A stretch of 64,000 nt of DNA. Origin: DSVZ01 sp037439785 (GTDB lineage: Bacteria; Verrucomicrobiota; Verrucomicrobiia; Limisphaerales; J093). This document shows positions 49,462-57,573 of this stretch, piece after piece (the stretch's first letter is position 1; each line of letters opens with the position of its first letter). The stretch covers positions 1-64,000 of the forward strand of contig JBBIVJ010000020.1 of NCBI GenBank assembly GCA_037439785.1, written 5' to 3'. The notes below the pieces were generated by a model. That model was not told where the DNA came from, did not search any database, and worked only from the letters and a program-made list of their open reading frames with translations. Position numbers and translations under genes: made by a program.

Positions 49462-49492
49462 GGCGATACAGCAGGCTGAAAGCCTGCGCTAC
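49462..49492 (+). repeat. dispersed hairpin element, copy B
   Basis: GGCGATACAGCAGGCTGAAA opens the element and CCTGCGCTAC closes it. The flanks are the same as in copy A at 47418-47449. The stem is GCAGGCT/AGCCTGC with a GAA loop. Confidence 0.7.
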
Positions 49493-49601
49493 GCCGGGGC
49501 TGCGGCCCGGGCGGTCGCGTGCCCCCTGCACCGAATGCCGGCTCTCAGAGAACCGGCCGACCACGGGGAGAAGCCAACCACGGGCCTTCGACCTTCGACC
49601 T

Positions 49602-49671
49602 TCGGCGGGTGGTGCAGGCCTCTGGCCTGCAGTCCGGCAGCCGAGACGGCCGCACCACAAGGGGGTGGGGC
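49602..49671 (+). repeat. 70-base direct repeat, copy 2
   Basis: Partner of 49311-49380, about 220 bases downstream in the same orientation. The inner inverted repeat is at 49614-49630. Similarity weakens beyond the 70 bases. Confidence 0.8.
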
Positions 49672-49932
49672 GGGTAGCCGCCAGCGTTGAGCCGGCGCCG
49701 CGGAGGTCTGCCGCGGCGCCGCGGCAGCGACGGCGTCGCCACCGGCGGCGGCCGGCTCGGCCACACTCCCCACCGTCCGTTCTCGGATTCCAGATGTCTG
49801 ATTCCGGATGCCGGATGCCGGTGGCGGAACGTGTCGTTGCCCGTCCGCCGGCCGGCTGGCACGCTGAGCGGTGCAGAGGGGGTGATCTTGCCCCTCCGAG
49901 CCCGGCTTTGACCGCCATCGTCCGCCCCTGAC

Positions 49933-50961
49933 ATGAAAGCCCTCCAATTGCTGGCCCACGGCATTCCCGGTCGCCTTGAGTTGCGGGAGGTTCCCGATCC
50001 CCGCCCCGACCCGGGCCAGGTGGTGCTGCGGGTGCGTGCCTGTGGCCTGAATCACCTGGACCTCTGGGTCGAGGCCGGCGCCCTGCCCATCCCGATCCGC
50101 CTGCCGCGCATTCCCGGCTGTGAAGCGGCGGGCGAAGTCGAGGCCTGCGGCGAAGGGGTCGAAGGCTGGCCGCCGGGCACGCGGGTGGCCGTGCAGTCGA
50201 ACCTGTTTTGTGGGGACTGCGAGTACTGTCGCCGCGGCGAGGAGTCCCTTTGCCTGCAGGCGCGGTTGTTGGGGGTGGAGTGTGACGGCGGGTTTGCTGA
50301 GCGGCTGGTGGTGCCGGCACGGGCGCTGGTCCGCCTGCCCGAGCAGGTGGATTTCCGCGCGGCGGCGGCGCTCACGCTGGCGGCCAGCACGGCCATGCAC
50401 ATGTTGACCGACCGCATGACGGTGCGGGCCGGGGACTGGGTGTTGGTGGTGGGGGCCGGCAGCGGGGTGGGGGCGGCGGCCATCCAGATCGCCCGCGGTC
50501 TGGGGGCGCGGGTGCTGAGCACCGGTTCCACGCCGGCCAAGCGGGCGCGCGCCCTGGAGTTGGGGGCGGAGGCGGCGTTTGATCCGGCCGACCCTGCCTG
50601 GCCGGCGCAGGTCCGCCATCATACGAGCAAGCGGGGGGTGGACGTGGTGGTCGAGCACGTGGGGGGGCCGATCCTGGAGCAGGTGTTTCACTGCCTGGCC
50701 CGGAACGGGACGGTGGTGACCTGCGGGGCCACGGCCGGGCGGGAGGTGACGCTGCGACTGTGGCCGTTTTTTGTGAAGCAGCAGCGGCTGGTGGGCAGTT
50801 ACGGACGGACGCGCCGCGACCTGGCGGCCACGCTGGAATGGGCGGCCACCGGGCGGCTGCGGGCGGTGGTGGACCGGGTGTTGCCGCTGGGCGAGGCACC
50901 CGCCGGTTACGCGGCGCTGCGACGGCGCGAGGTGGCAGGCAAGGTGGTGATCGAGCCTTAA
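49933..50961 (+). CDS. zinc-type alcohol dehydrogenase / quinone reductase family protein
   Basis: A 342-residue medium-chain dehydrogenase. The GroES-like N-terminus has GLNHLDLWVE and IPGCEAAGEVEACGEG, and a structural zinc cluster follows in CGDCEYCRRGEESLC. The NAD(P)-binding site is GAGSGVGAAAIQIARGLGA. A C-terminal VVIEP end matches the zinc-binding dehydrogenase type. The substrate is unknown. It is alone on its strand, after the repeat-rich gap, and converges with khpB with 25 bases between the stop codons. Confidence 0.9.
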   Translation: MKALQLLAHGIPGRLELREVPDPRPDPGQVVLRVRACGLNHLDLWVEAGALPIPIRLPRIPGCEAAGEVEACGEGVEGWPPGTRVAVQSNLFCGDCEYCRRGEESLCLQARLLGVECDGGFAERLVVPARALVRLPEQVDFRAAAALTLAASTAMHMLTDRMTVRAGDWVLVVGAGSGVGAAAIQIARGLGARVLSTGSTPAKRARALELGAEAAFDPADPAWPAQVRHHTSKRGVDVVVEHVGGPILEQVFHCLARNGTVVTCGATAGREVTLRLWPFFVKQQRLVGSYGRTRRDLAATLEWAATGRLRAVVDRVLPLGEAPAGYAALRRREVAGKVVIEP

Positions 50962-50986
50962 GGGGCGAGGCCGGCCGGCGCGGGAC

Positions 50987-51445
50987 TCAGGCCGGGCGGC
51001 GGGGCCGGAGTTGGATGACTTTCAGTGTGCTGCCATCCACGGCGACGCTGTGGGTTTCCACGTCGGGGTCGTCCTTGAGCGCCTGGTGCACGTGGTAGCG
51101 CTCGTAGGCGTTCATGGGCTCCAGTTCGATGATGTCGCCCCAGCGGCGGACCTTGTCGGCGGCGGCGCGGGCGCGGGCCACCAGGGCTTCGCGGGCGGCA
51201 GCGCGGTAGTTGGCCACGTCGAGGGTGACGCGGGTGGCGCCGGGGTCGGCCTGGTAGAGGAGGCGGTTGATGAGGTATTGGAACTCGGCCAGCGTCTGGC
51301 CCTGACGGCCGATGAGCCGTTCGGCGTGGTCACACTGGATGGCGAACCAGGGGCCCTCGGGTCCGGCGTGTTCCTCGACGGTGACCTGGGTGAAGCCGAG
51401 GTGGCGGAGGAATTCCTCGATCAGGGGTTTGGGGGCAAGGGACAT
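50987..51445 (-). CDS. khpB: KH-R3H RNA-binding protein KhpB/Jag-like
   Basis: A 152-residue protein with a KH domain (AIQCDHAERLIGRQGQTLAEFQYL) and a C-terminal R3H domain (RWGDIIELEPMNAYERYHVHQALKDDP). It lacks the N-terminal Jag domain seen in Firmicutes. It is downstream of yidC, its usual place, and may act in small-RNA-related or cell-wall regulation as known for KhpB. The function is inferred. Confidence 0.88.
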   Translation of the reverse strand: MSLAPKPLIEEFLRHLGFTQVTVEEHAGPEGPWFAIQCDHAERLIGRQGQTLAEFQYLINRLLYQADPGATRVTLDVANYRAAAREALVARARAAADKVRRWGDIIELEPMNAYERYHVHQALKDDPDVETHSVAVDGSTLKVIQLRPRRPA

Positions 51446-51479
51446 GGCAGGGCGAGGTCAGGACGGTCGCGGCGTGCGC

Positions 51480-53300
51480 CTACTTCCGGCGGCCCGGTTT
51501 GCGGCCGGGGCGGCCGGGCTTGCCGGGGGGCGGCGGTGCGGCGACCGGGTCCTTGAGGTTCTTGATCAATTTCATCTGGAGGATGCTCAAAAGGTTTTGC
51601 ACCGTCCAGTACAAGGCCAGGCCGGCGGAGAAGTTGTAGAGGATGACGATGAACAGCAGCGGCAGGTACTGCATGAGCTTCTGCTGCACGGGGTCCACGC
51701 CCGGGGAGACAGGGGTGAGGCGGGCCTGCCAGAACTGGGTGGCGCCCATGATCAGGGGCAGGGGGTTGATGGGGAAGCCGAAGAGCACCGCCACCGTGTC
51801 CGGCTGCGACAGGTCGCAGGCCCAGAGGAAGCGGGCGCCGCGCAGCTCGATGGCGCTCTGGAGCATCTGGTAGAAGCCGATGAAGACCGGAATCTGGAGC
51901 AGGATGGGCAGGCAGCCGCCCAGGGGGCTGACGCGGTGCTCCTTCATGAACTCCATGAGCTTCTGGTTCATCTTGCGCGGGTCGTCCTTGTACTTCTCCT
52001 GGATTTCCTTCATCTGCGGCTGCAGAGCGGCCATGCGCTTCATCGAGCGGCTGCTGGCCTGGGTCAACGGCCAGAACAGCAGCTTGACGATCACGGTGAT
52101 GGCGATGATGGCCAGGCCGTAGGACAACCCCAGGCTGTGCAGCCCGTTCATGCCCAGCAGCAGCACCCGCGCAAACCAGCCGAAGAAGGTGGTGAAGCGC
52201 ATCGCCAGGTCCTGGTTGTGGCTGAGCCGGGCCAGCGTGTGGTACTCCTTGGGGCCGGCGAAGACCTCCAGGTCGAGGTCCAGCCCCCCGCCCGGGGCCA
52301 GTTCGGCGCCGGGGTAAAACAGGGCGGTCTGGATGCCAAACGGCTCGGCCACCACCCGGCGATCTTCCTCGCGCTCGGCCGGGCTGGGCGGCGGCAGGGC
52401 AATCTTGCGGGCCACCACACCGGGGGCGGCCTGCTGCGGCGCCGCGATCATCACGAAAAACTGGTTGTGCGCCGCCGCCCAGACCACGTTGCTCGTGCCG
52501 GGGCTGCGATACTCGGCCCGCGGGGTGCCGGGTATGCACCCGCATCCCCAGACCGGGGCATTCAGGAACCAGGCGTTGTCAATGAACTGGGACCGCTCCC
52601 CGTCGTACCACTGCAGGCCGAGCAACTGCCCCGTGTCGCGCCGGTTCACGGGCGTCGCCGTGCCCACCACCAGCTCCAGCGGCAACAGCGCCACCGGCTC
52701 CGCGCGGGTGTTTTCGACCCGCACCCGGGCGGAGAGGAGATAGTTGGTGCCGGGCAGGAACTCCTTCACCACCCGCAGGCCGTTGGTGAAGGTCTTCTCG
52801 GCGCGCACGCCCCGTTCAGTGCGCGTCAGGGTGTAGGGCGCGGGGTCGGCCAGGAGCGAGCCGCCCATCAGGGACAGCGCCGGCACCGGCGCCCCCGCAT
52901 TGAGCTGGACCTGGGCCGGCTCCCCGGCCGCCACCTTCCGCCCGCAGGTGACCGTGGCGGGAAATTCTTTCAACTCGACCACCTTCAGGCCGCCACCGTG
53001 GCTGGTGAAGACGTACCGCACCTCCGGCGTTTCGAAGGCCACTAATTCCTCGGGACCGCTGGGCGGCACCCATGCCGTGGCGGGTGAGGTCGGTGCCGTA
53101 ATTCGGGCCTCGCCGTTGGGGCCGGGCACGCCCGCAGGGGAAGGGGTCGCGGCGCCCGGACCGGGGGGCACTCCCGGTTTGACCGAAGGGGCCGGGGCGG
53201 CCGGCCGGGGCGGAGGCGGGAAAATCCGGTCCACCAGTGCCGGCCAGAACAGCATCAGCGCAAAACAGGCAACGATGATCAGGATGGACTTGCGATCCAT
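51480..53300 (-). CDS. yidC: membrane protein insertase YidC
   Basis: A 606-residue YidC, which inserts and folds inner-membrane proteins, alone or with SecYEG. An N-terminal anchor (SILIIVACFALMLFWPALV) is followed by a large periplasmic domain typical of Gram-negative YidC (about residues 75-370). The conserved core has GLSYGLAIIAITVIVKLLFWPL, MNQKLMEFMKEHRVSPLGGCLPILLQIPVFIGF and SAGLALYWTVQNLLSILQM. A Lys/Arg/Pro-rich tail (GKPGRPGRKPGRRK) is probably ribosome-binding. It is in the rpmH-rnpA-yidD-yidC-khpB order. Confidence 0.96.
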   Translation of the reverse strand: MDRKSILIIVACFALMLFWPALVDRIFPPPPRPAAPAPSVKPGVPPGPGAATPSPAGVPGPNGEARITAPTSPATAWVPPSGPEELVAFETPEVRYVFTSHGGGLKVVELKEFPATVTCGRKVAAGEPAQVQLNAGAPVPALSLMGGSLLADPAPYTLTRTERGVRAEKTFTNGLRVVKEFLPGTNYLLSARVRVENTRAEPVALLPLELVVGTATPVNRRDTGQLLGLQWYDGERSQFIDNAWFLNAPVWGCGCIPGTPRAEYRSPGTSNVVWAAAHNQFFVMIAAPQQAAPGVVARKIALPPPSPAEREEDRRVVAEPFGIQTALFYPGAELAPGGGLDLDLEVFAGPKEYHTLARLSHNQDLAMRFTTFFGWFARVLLLGMNGLHSLGLSYGLAIIAITVIVKLLFWPLTQASSRSMKRMAALQPQMKEIQEKYKDDPRKMNQKLMEFMKEHRVSPLGGCLPILLQIPVFIGFYQMLQSAIELRGARFLWACDLSQPDTVAVLFGFPINPLPLIMGATQFWQARLTPVSPGVDPVQQKLMQYLPLLFIVILYNFSAGLALYWTVQNLLSILQMKLIKNLKDPVAAPPPPGKPGRPGRKPGRRK

Positions 53301-53309
53301 GTCGGGAAA

Positions 53310-53612
53310 TCAGCTCCCCGCCCGGCGCGGCCTCAGGCGGGTCAGGTCCGGAGCGGGAGCGCGGGCTTCCGTCAGCGGCGGCACCGGGTCGTGGCCGCAG
53401 CCGCCCCAGGGATGGCAACGCGCCAGCCGGCGCAGCGCCAGCCCCGTGCCCCGCCAGGCCCCATGACGGCGGATGGCCTCGATGGCGTACACCGAACAGG
53501 TGGGATCAAAACGGCAACCCGCGCCGGGGCCTGCCAGGGCCCCCAGCACCGGGGAGAGTGTCACCCGGTACGCGCGCAATGTCGCAATCAACACGTGTTG
53601 GGCCAGGTTCAT
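53310..53612 (-). CDS. yidD: membrane protein insertion efficiency factor YidD
   Basis: A 100-residue YidD. The motif RVTLSPVLGALAGPGAGCRFDPTCSVYAIEAIRRHG is the family's conserved region, with the two Cys (CRFDPTC) and a following CHPWGGCGHDPVP. It is amphipathic and helps YidC-dependent insertion. ATG at 53612 overlaps the rnpA stop (ATGA), and yidC follows 9 bases downstream. Confidence 0.95.
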   Translation of the reverse strand: MNLAQHVLIATLRAYRVTLSPVLGALAGPGAGCRFDPTCSVYAIEAIRRHGAWRGTGLALRRLARCHPWGGCGHDPVPPLTEARAPAPDLTRLRPRRAGS

Positions 53613-53986
53613 GCCTTCGGGGCCAGCAGCGAGCACTGCCGGGCCACTTCGAGGAAGTCGCGTTCCAACTCCGCCCAGGACCGCGCTGCCAGCGCGGCCC
53701 GCGCCACCAGCACCACGTCCACCGGGGCGACCAGCTCATGTTGGTGCCGGCGGAACAGCTCGCGCAAGCGGCGCCGCAGCCGGCTCCGTTGCACGGCCGG
53801 GCCGGCGGTGCGGGGCGTCACCACGCCCACGCGGGACCGCGCGGCCTCGGGGCGCACCAGCCAGTTGATGACCAGCCCGGGGCGGACCACGCGCTGCCCC
53901 AGGCGGCGGACGCGGGCGAAATCCCCGGGCCGCTGGAGCCGCGCGGTCCGGGGCAACCGCAGCCGTTGCGGAGCGGGGGCGGCCAT
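53609..53986 (-). CDS. rnpA: ribonuclease P protein component
   Basis: A 125-residue RnpA, the protein cofactor of RNase P that helps cleave 5' leaders from pre-tRNA. The conserved RNR-type motif is seen as AVQRSRLRRRLRELFRRH, and the N-terminus is basic. Its length is usual. It is 14 bases downstream of rpmH and overlaps yidD. Confidence 0.96.
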   Translation of the reverse strand: MAAPAPQRLRLPRTARLQRPGDFARVRRLGQRVVRPGLVINWLVRPEAARSRVGVVTPRTAGPAVQRSRLRRRLRELFRRHQHELVAPVDVVLVARAALAARSWAELERDFLEVARQCSLLAPKA

Positions 53987-54000
53987 GGCGCCGGGCCGCC

Positions 54001-54138
54001 TCAGACCGGCGTCAGGCGTTTGCGGCCGGTGCGGCGGCGGTTGCGCAGGATCTTGCGCCCGCCCTTGGTGGCCATCCGGGCCCGAAAGCCGTGCTGGCGC
54101 TTGCGGCGAATGCGCGAGGGCTGATAGGTGCGTTTCAT
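54001..54138 (-). CDS. rpmH: 50S ribosomal protein L34
   Basis: A 45-residue L34: MKRTYQPSRIRRKRQHGFRA at the start, then the KGGRKILRNRRRTGRKRL core. It is the first gene of the rpmH-rnpA-yidD-yidC-khpB run, with a clear promoter candidate about 90 bases upstream. In many bacteria dnaA is next to rpmH; here no dnaA follows within the window. Confidence 0.97.
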   Translation of the reverse strand: MKRTYQPSRIRRKRQHGFRARMATKGGRKILRNRRRTGRKRLTPV

Positions 54139-54457
54139 GCCTGTTGCTTGTTGACCGGGCGCAGGTTGCCGTGGCGCTCTGCCGTGGGCCCGGGGGTTGC
54201 TACACCCTGACTTCTGAAGCAGGGAGGATACCGGCCGCATCGAGGGCGTCAAGTTAGCCCGCCCGGTCACCACACGGGGGAGGCGTGTCGTGGCGGGAAC
54301 TCGATGACAATGTCCCTGTAACCGGCCGGACCGGGCTTCGCCTCCGACAGCATCGGCCAACCGGGGCCGGTCTGCTCCCCGTACTTCAGCCCGGGTCGCG
54401 GCCAGGGCGGGGCAAAGCCTTCTGGACGCTCACCGGCCCGCGACGTAGGGTGCGCCC
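54139..54457. other. divergent intergenic region between rpmH and the DUF1080 gene
   Basis: It holds the rpmH promoter candidate (54225-54252). I see no gene and no clear promoter for the rightward DUF1080 gene. No DnaA-box cluster is obvious. Confidence 0.4.
54225..54252 (-). promoter_or_regulatory. candidate sigma-70 promoter of the rpmH operon
   Basis: On the minus strand TTGACG (54252-54247) is followed after 16 bases by TATCCT (54230-54225). Five of six and four of six positions match the consensus. It is about 87 bases upstream of the rpmH start codon. Confidence 0.6.
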
Positions 54458-55210
54458 ATGTCCACTTCGCAGGTCTGGTTGATGACTCTGGCGGTCCTGG
54501 CGGCACCGGTCCGGGGTGGGGAAAGTCTGTCGGCGGCCACCCCCGCCGCGGCCCCGAACGAGGAGTTGCCGGCGGCCTGCATCCGGGGTGCCGAACCGGG
54601 CTGGCGGCCCCTGAGCCTGGCCGACTTCGAGAACGTCAACTGCGCCCCGGACACCTGGTCCGAGGCCGAAGGCGTCATCCGTTGCACCGGCCGGCCGGTG
54701 GGGGTGATTCGCAGCCGTCGGCCGTACACCAACTTCGAGCTGGTGGTCCAGTGGCGGCATCTGACCGCCGGCGGCAATTCCGGCGTGTTCCTTTGGGCCA
54801 GCGAGGAGGCGCTCACCGGCTTGAAACCCGACCAGCTTCCCCCGGGCGGCATCGAGGTGCAGGTGCTCGATCACGGCTACACCGCCCAGTACGAGCAGCA
54901 GACCGGACGCAAGGCCGACTGGTTCACCACCCACGGGGATGTCTTCCCCGTGGGCCGCTCGCGCATGACGCCCTTCCCGCCGGTCTCGCCCAACGGCCAG
55001 CGCAGCTTCCCCCGCAAGCAGCTCAGCAAGGGCGCGGGCCAGTGGAACCATTATTACGTGCGCGCCGTCAACGGCGAGGTCCGGCTCTGGGTCAACGGCG
55101 AGGAAGTCTCCGGCGGCACCGGCTGCGAGCCGCGCTCCGGCTACCTGTGCCTGGAGTCCGAAGGGGCACCGGTGGAATTCAGGCACCTGCGCCTGCGCGA
55201 ACTGCCCTGA
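54458..55210 (+). CDS. secreted DUF1080 protein (3-keto-disaccharide hydrolase-like)
   Basis: A 250-residue protein with a signal peptide (WLMTLAVLAAPVRGGE). The PF06439 (DUF1080) domain shows GVIRSRRPYTNFELVVQWRH, GNSGVFLWAS, IEVQVLDHGY and NHYYVRAVNGEVRLWVNGEEVSGG. It is a concanavalin-like jelly roll linked to glycan and 3-keto-sugar processing in Verrucomicrobia and Planctomycetes. It lies 10 bases upstream of the rhamnose mutarotase, hinting at a shared sugar pathway; this is inference. Confidence 0.9.
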   Translation: MSTSQVWLMTLAVLAAPVRGGESLSAATPAAAPNEELPAACIRGAEPGWRPLSLADFENVNCAPDTWSEAEGVIRCTGRPVGVIRSRRPYTNFELVVQWRHLTAGGNSGVFLWASEEALTGLKPDQLPPGGIEVQVLDHGYTAQYEQQTGRKADWFTTHGDVFPVGRSRMTPFPPVSPNGQRSFPRKQLSKGAGQWNHYYVRAVNGEVRLWVNGEEVSGGTGCEPRSGYLCLESEGAPVEFRHLRLRELP

Positions 55211-55220
55211 CGCCCCCCCC

Positions 55221-55565
55221 ATGAACGTCCGCCGCTTCGGCAAGGTCATCGGCCTGCGCCCCGACAAGGTCGAGGAGTACAAACGTCTCCACGCCGCGGT
55301 CTGGCCCGGCGTGCAGGACCGCATCCGCGCCTGCCACCTCCGCAACTTCTCGATCTTCCTCCGTCGTCTGCCCGACGGCCGGCACTACCTGTTCCTGTAC
55401 TGCGAGTATACCGGTTCGGACTACGCGGCGGACATGCAGCAAATGGCCGCCGACCCCGAGACCCGCCGCTGGTGGGCACTGACCGACCCCTGTCAGGACC
55501 CCCTCCCCGACCGCGCGCCCGGCGAATGGTGGGCGGACATGGAGGAAGTCTTCCACCTGGACTGA
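55221..55565 (+). CDS. rhaM: L-rhamnose mutarotase (RhaM-like)
   Basis: A 114-residue dimeric alpha-beta barrel protein. Its N-terminus, VIGLRPDKVEEYKRLHAAVWPGV, is the RhaM signature with the YxxxH segment (H29). IFLRRLPDGRHYLFLYCEYTG and WWADMEEVFHLD complete it. It interconverts alpha and beta L-rhamnose. It probably belongs with the upstream DUF1080 gene in one unit; no other rhamnose genes are in the window. Confidence 0.9.
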   Translation: MNVRRFGKVIGLRPDKVEEYKRLHAAVWPGVQDRIRACHLRNFSIFLRRLPDGRHYLFLYCEYTGSDYAADMQQMAADPETRRWWALTDPCQDPLPDRAPGEWWADMEEVFHLD

Positions 55566-55615
55566 CGGCCCGGCGGCGTGACGGAAGCCCCCCTCCTGGC
55601 CGGCCCCCAAAACGG

Positions 55616-55639
55616 AAGGCGGCCCCGCCGGGCCGCCTT
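55616..55639. terminator. bidirectional terminator-like hairpin
   Basis: AAGGCGGCCC (55616-55625) pairs perfectly with GGGCCGCCTT (55630-55639) around a CGCC loop. On the minus strand CCGTTTT follows, so it could terminate the permease. It also lies downstream of rhaM on the plus strand. Confidence 0.65.
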
Positions 55640-55665
55640 CGCGACGTTGGAAGGGCAAACGCGCC

Positions 55666-57159
55666 TCAGACGTTGCCCGGTTGATTGGCGGCCGGCAACG
55701 GCACCAGCCGCGAGCCCAGGCCGATCTTCATGCAGATGAAGTACACCACCGCGCCCACCACGAAGGCCGCCACCGGCGCCGCCGGCACGGTGTAGCCGGT
55801 GATCTTGTCAAAGATGCCCACGATGAAGCCCAGCGCCCAGGCAATCCAGCCGGCGGGATTGAAACCCGCACGCGGGCCACTCCATTTCTTCCCGGCCAGC
55901 AGGTAGTCCACCAGCATCGCCCCGCAGATCGGGCCGAACGACGCGCCAATGATCACAAACACCCCGATGGCGTTGGCCACCTGGCCGGTCACCGCCAGGA
56001 TGATGCTCAGGGCGGCGCCGATGCCGACCGAGATGAACGGGTTCACCTTGGGCAGGGTGGTCTTGAAGCTGTTGGCGGCGATAAAGGAGGAGAAACAGGC
56101 CGGCGGAAACGCGGCCAGCGCCAGCAGGAACAGCAGGATGCCGGCGGTCTTGTCCCCCAGCACCACCTTGATGATGGTCGAGGTCGGCCGCAGCAGGGTT
56201 TCCGAGACCGCCTGGACATGCTGGGCCTCGGCGGCCTTGTCATCCAGTTGCAGGGCCTTCTCCCCCTCGACCTGGGCGATCTTTTGCAGTAGAGCGCCAT
56301 AGTCCTTGTGGCCATGGGCGCCGGCCACGATCAGCGTGGACAACCCCGCGGTCAGGAAGATGGCCAGGGCGATGCCCATCAGGCCGCCCTTCTTCACATC
56401 CCGCGCGTTGCGGCTGTTGAGGCCGAAGTCCACCCCCGCCGCCCCCGCCGTGGCAAAGAAGCCCACCACGTAGGTGGCCAGGAAACCCAGCACGCCGCCG
56501 GTGATCAGATCAAAGACTGGCAGGGGGGGACTGGCATTGCCGGCCGCGGTCCGATGGAGCGTTTGCAGCGCCTGGGGATCGAAGCTGCCCAAGCCGCCCA
56601 CCGTTTTCACAAACAAGATCAACAGCACCGCCACGGGGATCAACGGCAGGTAGGTGGCCACCCTTGCCACGTACTGGATGCCCTTGAGCCCCACAAACGC
56701 GGCCAGCACCCCCCACACCACCATCAGCACCTTGGGCGGCAGCCCGGTGAACGTGGCAATGGCCAGGGCGGAGAAATAGGTGTTCACCCCCAACCAGCCG
56801 AACTGCAGCAGCCCCATCAGGAAGCCCGGCAGGATGAACCCGCCGGTCGCGCCGAAGGTCGAGGTGCCCACAATGTACAACGGCAGGCCGGTCTTCATCC
56901 CCAACATGCCGGGCACCAGATAAAACAGGAAATGACAGATCAGGGCGGCGATCACCAGCCCCAACAGCGCCACGCCAATTCCCTGGGCCAGCCCGCCTCC
57001 CTGGGTCGTGGTCAGGACGGCGTCCTGCCAGAAAACGAACCACAGGAAGATGCCGGCATAGGTCGGCGCGGTGTTCTTGTACCACGGCGCGCGGTTGGAA
57101 GGTGGGTTGGGAACAGCACTGGTCAGATAACCGGGGAGGGAGTCAGACGGGTTGCTCAT
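55666..57159 (-). CDS. NCS1 family nucleobase/cation symporter
   Basis: A 497-residue permease with about 12 membrane segments. Features of the NCS1/cytosine permease family are NTAPTYAGIFLWFVFWQDAV, FLMGLLQFGWLGVNTYFSALAI and FIGASFGPICGAMLVDYLL (the NPADE-equivalent region). It transports a purine, pyrimidine or related compound with a cation. An inserted cytoplasmic loop (residues about 315-360, rich in Gln/Glu/Lys) is unusual in length. ATG 57159 follows a rejected 32-residue extension. Substrate unknown. Confidence 0.85.
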   Translation of the reverse strand: MSNPSDSLPGYLTSAVPNPPSNRAPWYKNTAPTYAGIFLWFVFWQDAVLTTTQGGGLAQGIGVALLGLVIAALICHFLFYLVPGMLGMKTGLPLYIVGTSTFGATGGFILPGFLMGLLQFGWLGVNTYFSALAIATFTGLPPKVLMVVWGVLAAFVGLKGIQYVARVATYLPLIPVAVLLILFVKTVGGLGSFDPQALQTLHRTAAGNASPPLPVFDLITGGVLGFLATYVVGFFATAGAAGVDFGLNSRNARDVKKGGLMGIALAIFLTAGLSTLIVAGAHGHKDYGALLQKIAQVEGEKALQLDDKAAEAQHVQAVSETLLRPTSTIIKVVLGDKTAGILLFLLALAAFPPACFSSFIAANSFKTTLPKVNPFISVGIGAALSIILAVTGQVANAIGVFVIIGASFGPICGAMLVDYLLAGKKWSGPRAGFNPAGWIAWALGFIVGIFDKITGYTVPAAPVAAFVVGAVVYFICMKIGLGSRLVPLPAANQPGNV

Positions 57160-57573
57160 GGCCCCCTTATGGCGCTTTCTTATGCGGCGGCAAGCCGAAA
57201 GTGCCCCGGCTCCCCGCACGGGCGCGCACCAGCCCCCGGACCGCACGTCTTCCAACGGCTGCCCCGTCGCGGCGCTGGGCTTGCACCAGAGCCCACGTTT
57301 GCCTGTCCGGCACCCGCACCCGCGCTGTGTCTGGGAGTGCCTGACCGTGCAGCGCGTGCTGACCGGCGGCGCTCCACTGCCGCATGGGGCTTGGGTAAGT
57401 TTTGTGGAGGCAGGAGACCCAGCCAGGGCCAGGGTGCGACCGGCTGCCCGAGCGGGCTGCCGCGACCAGCGCGGGGGTGCCCTGTACAGAAACGCGGCAA
57501 CCCCCGTTCGCCCGGCTGAGGGTACCCATGCCGCTCCCCGCGGACTGGCTGCGGCCCGAATCCTCCCCCTAAA
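57160..57573. other. intergenic region between the permease and the sigma-factor gene
   Basis: About 414 bases, divergent. I see no recognisable gene. A TAAAAT hexamer (57614-57619) lies just right of the region and may be a -10 element for the sigma-factor gene, though no clear -35 is present. Confidence 0.35.

Larger units (their letters stand above)
49024..49932. other. 909-base intergenic region with repeats and hairpins
   Basis: Open frames exist on both strands, but none has a recognisable protein and their composition follows the repeats. The region contains two copies of a 70-base direct repeat (49311-49380 and 49602-49671) and a hairpin element (49462-49492). I see no promoter that I would trust. 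Confidence 0.6.

Noticed and set aside
49151..49931. Open frames in the 49.1-49.9 kb gap
   Set aside because: They follow repeat sequence, overlap on both strands and have no protein-like features.
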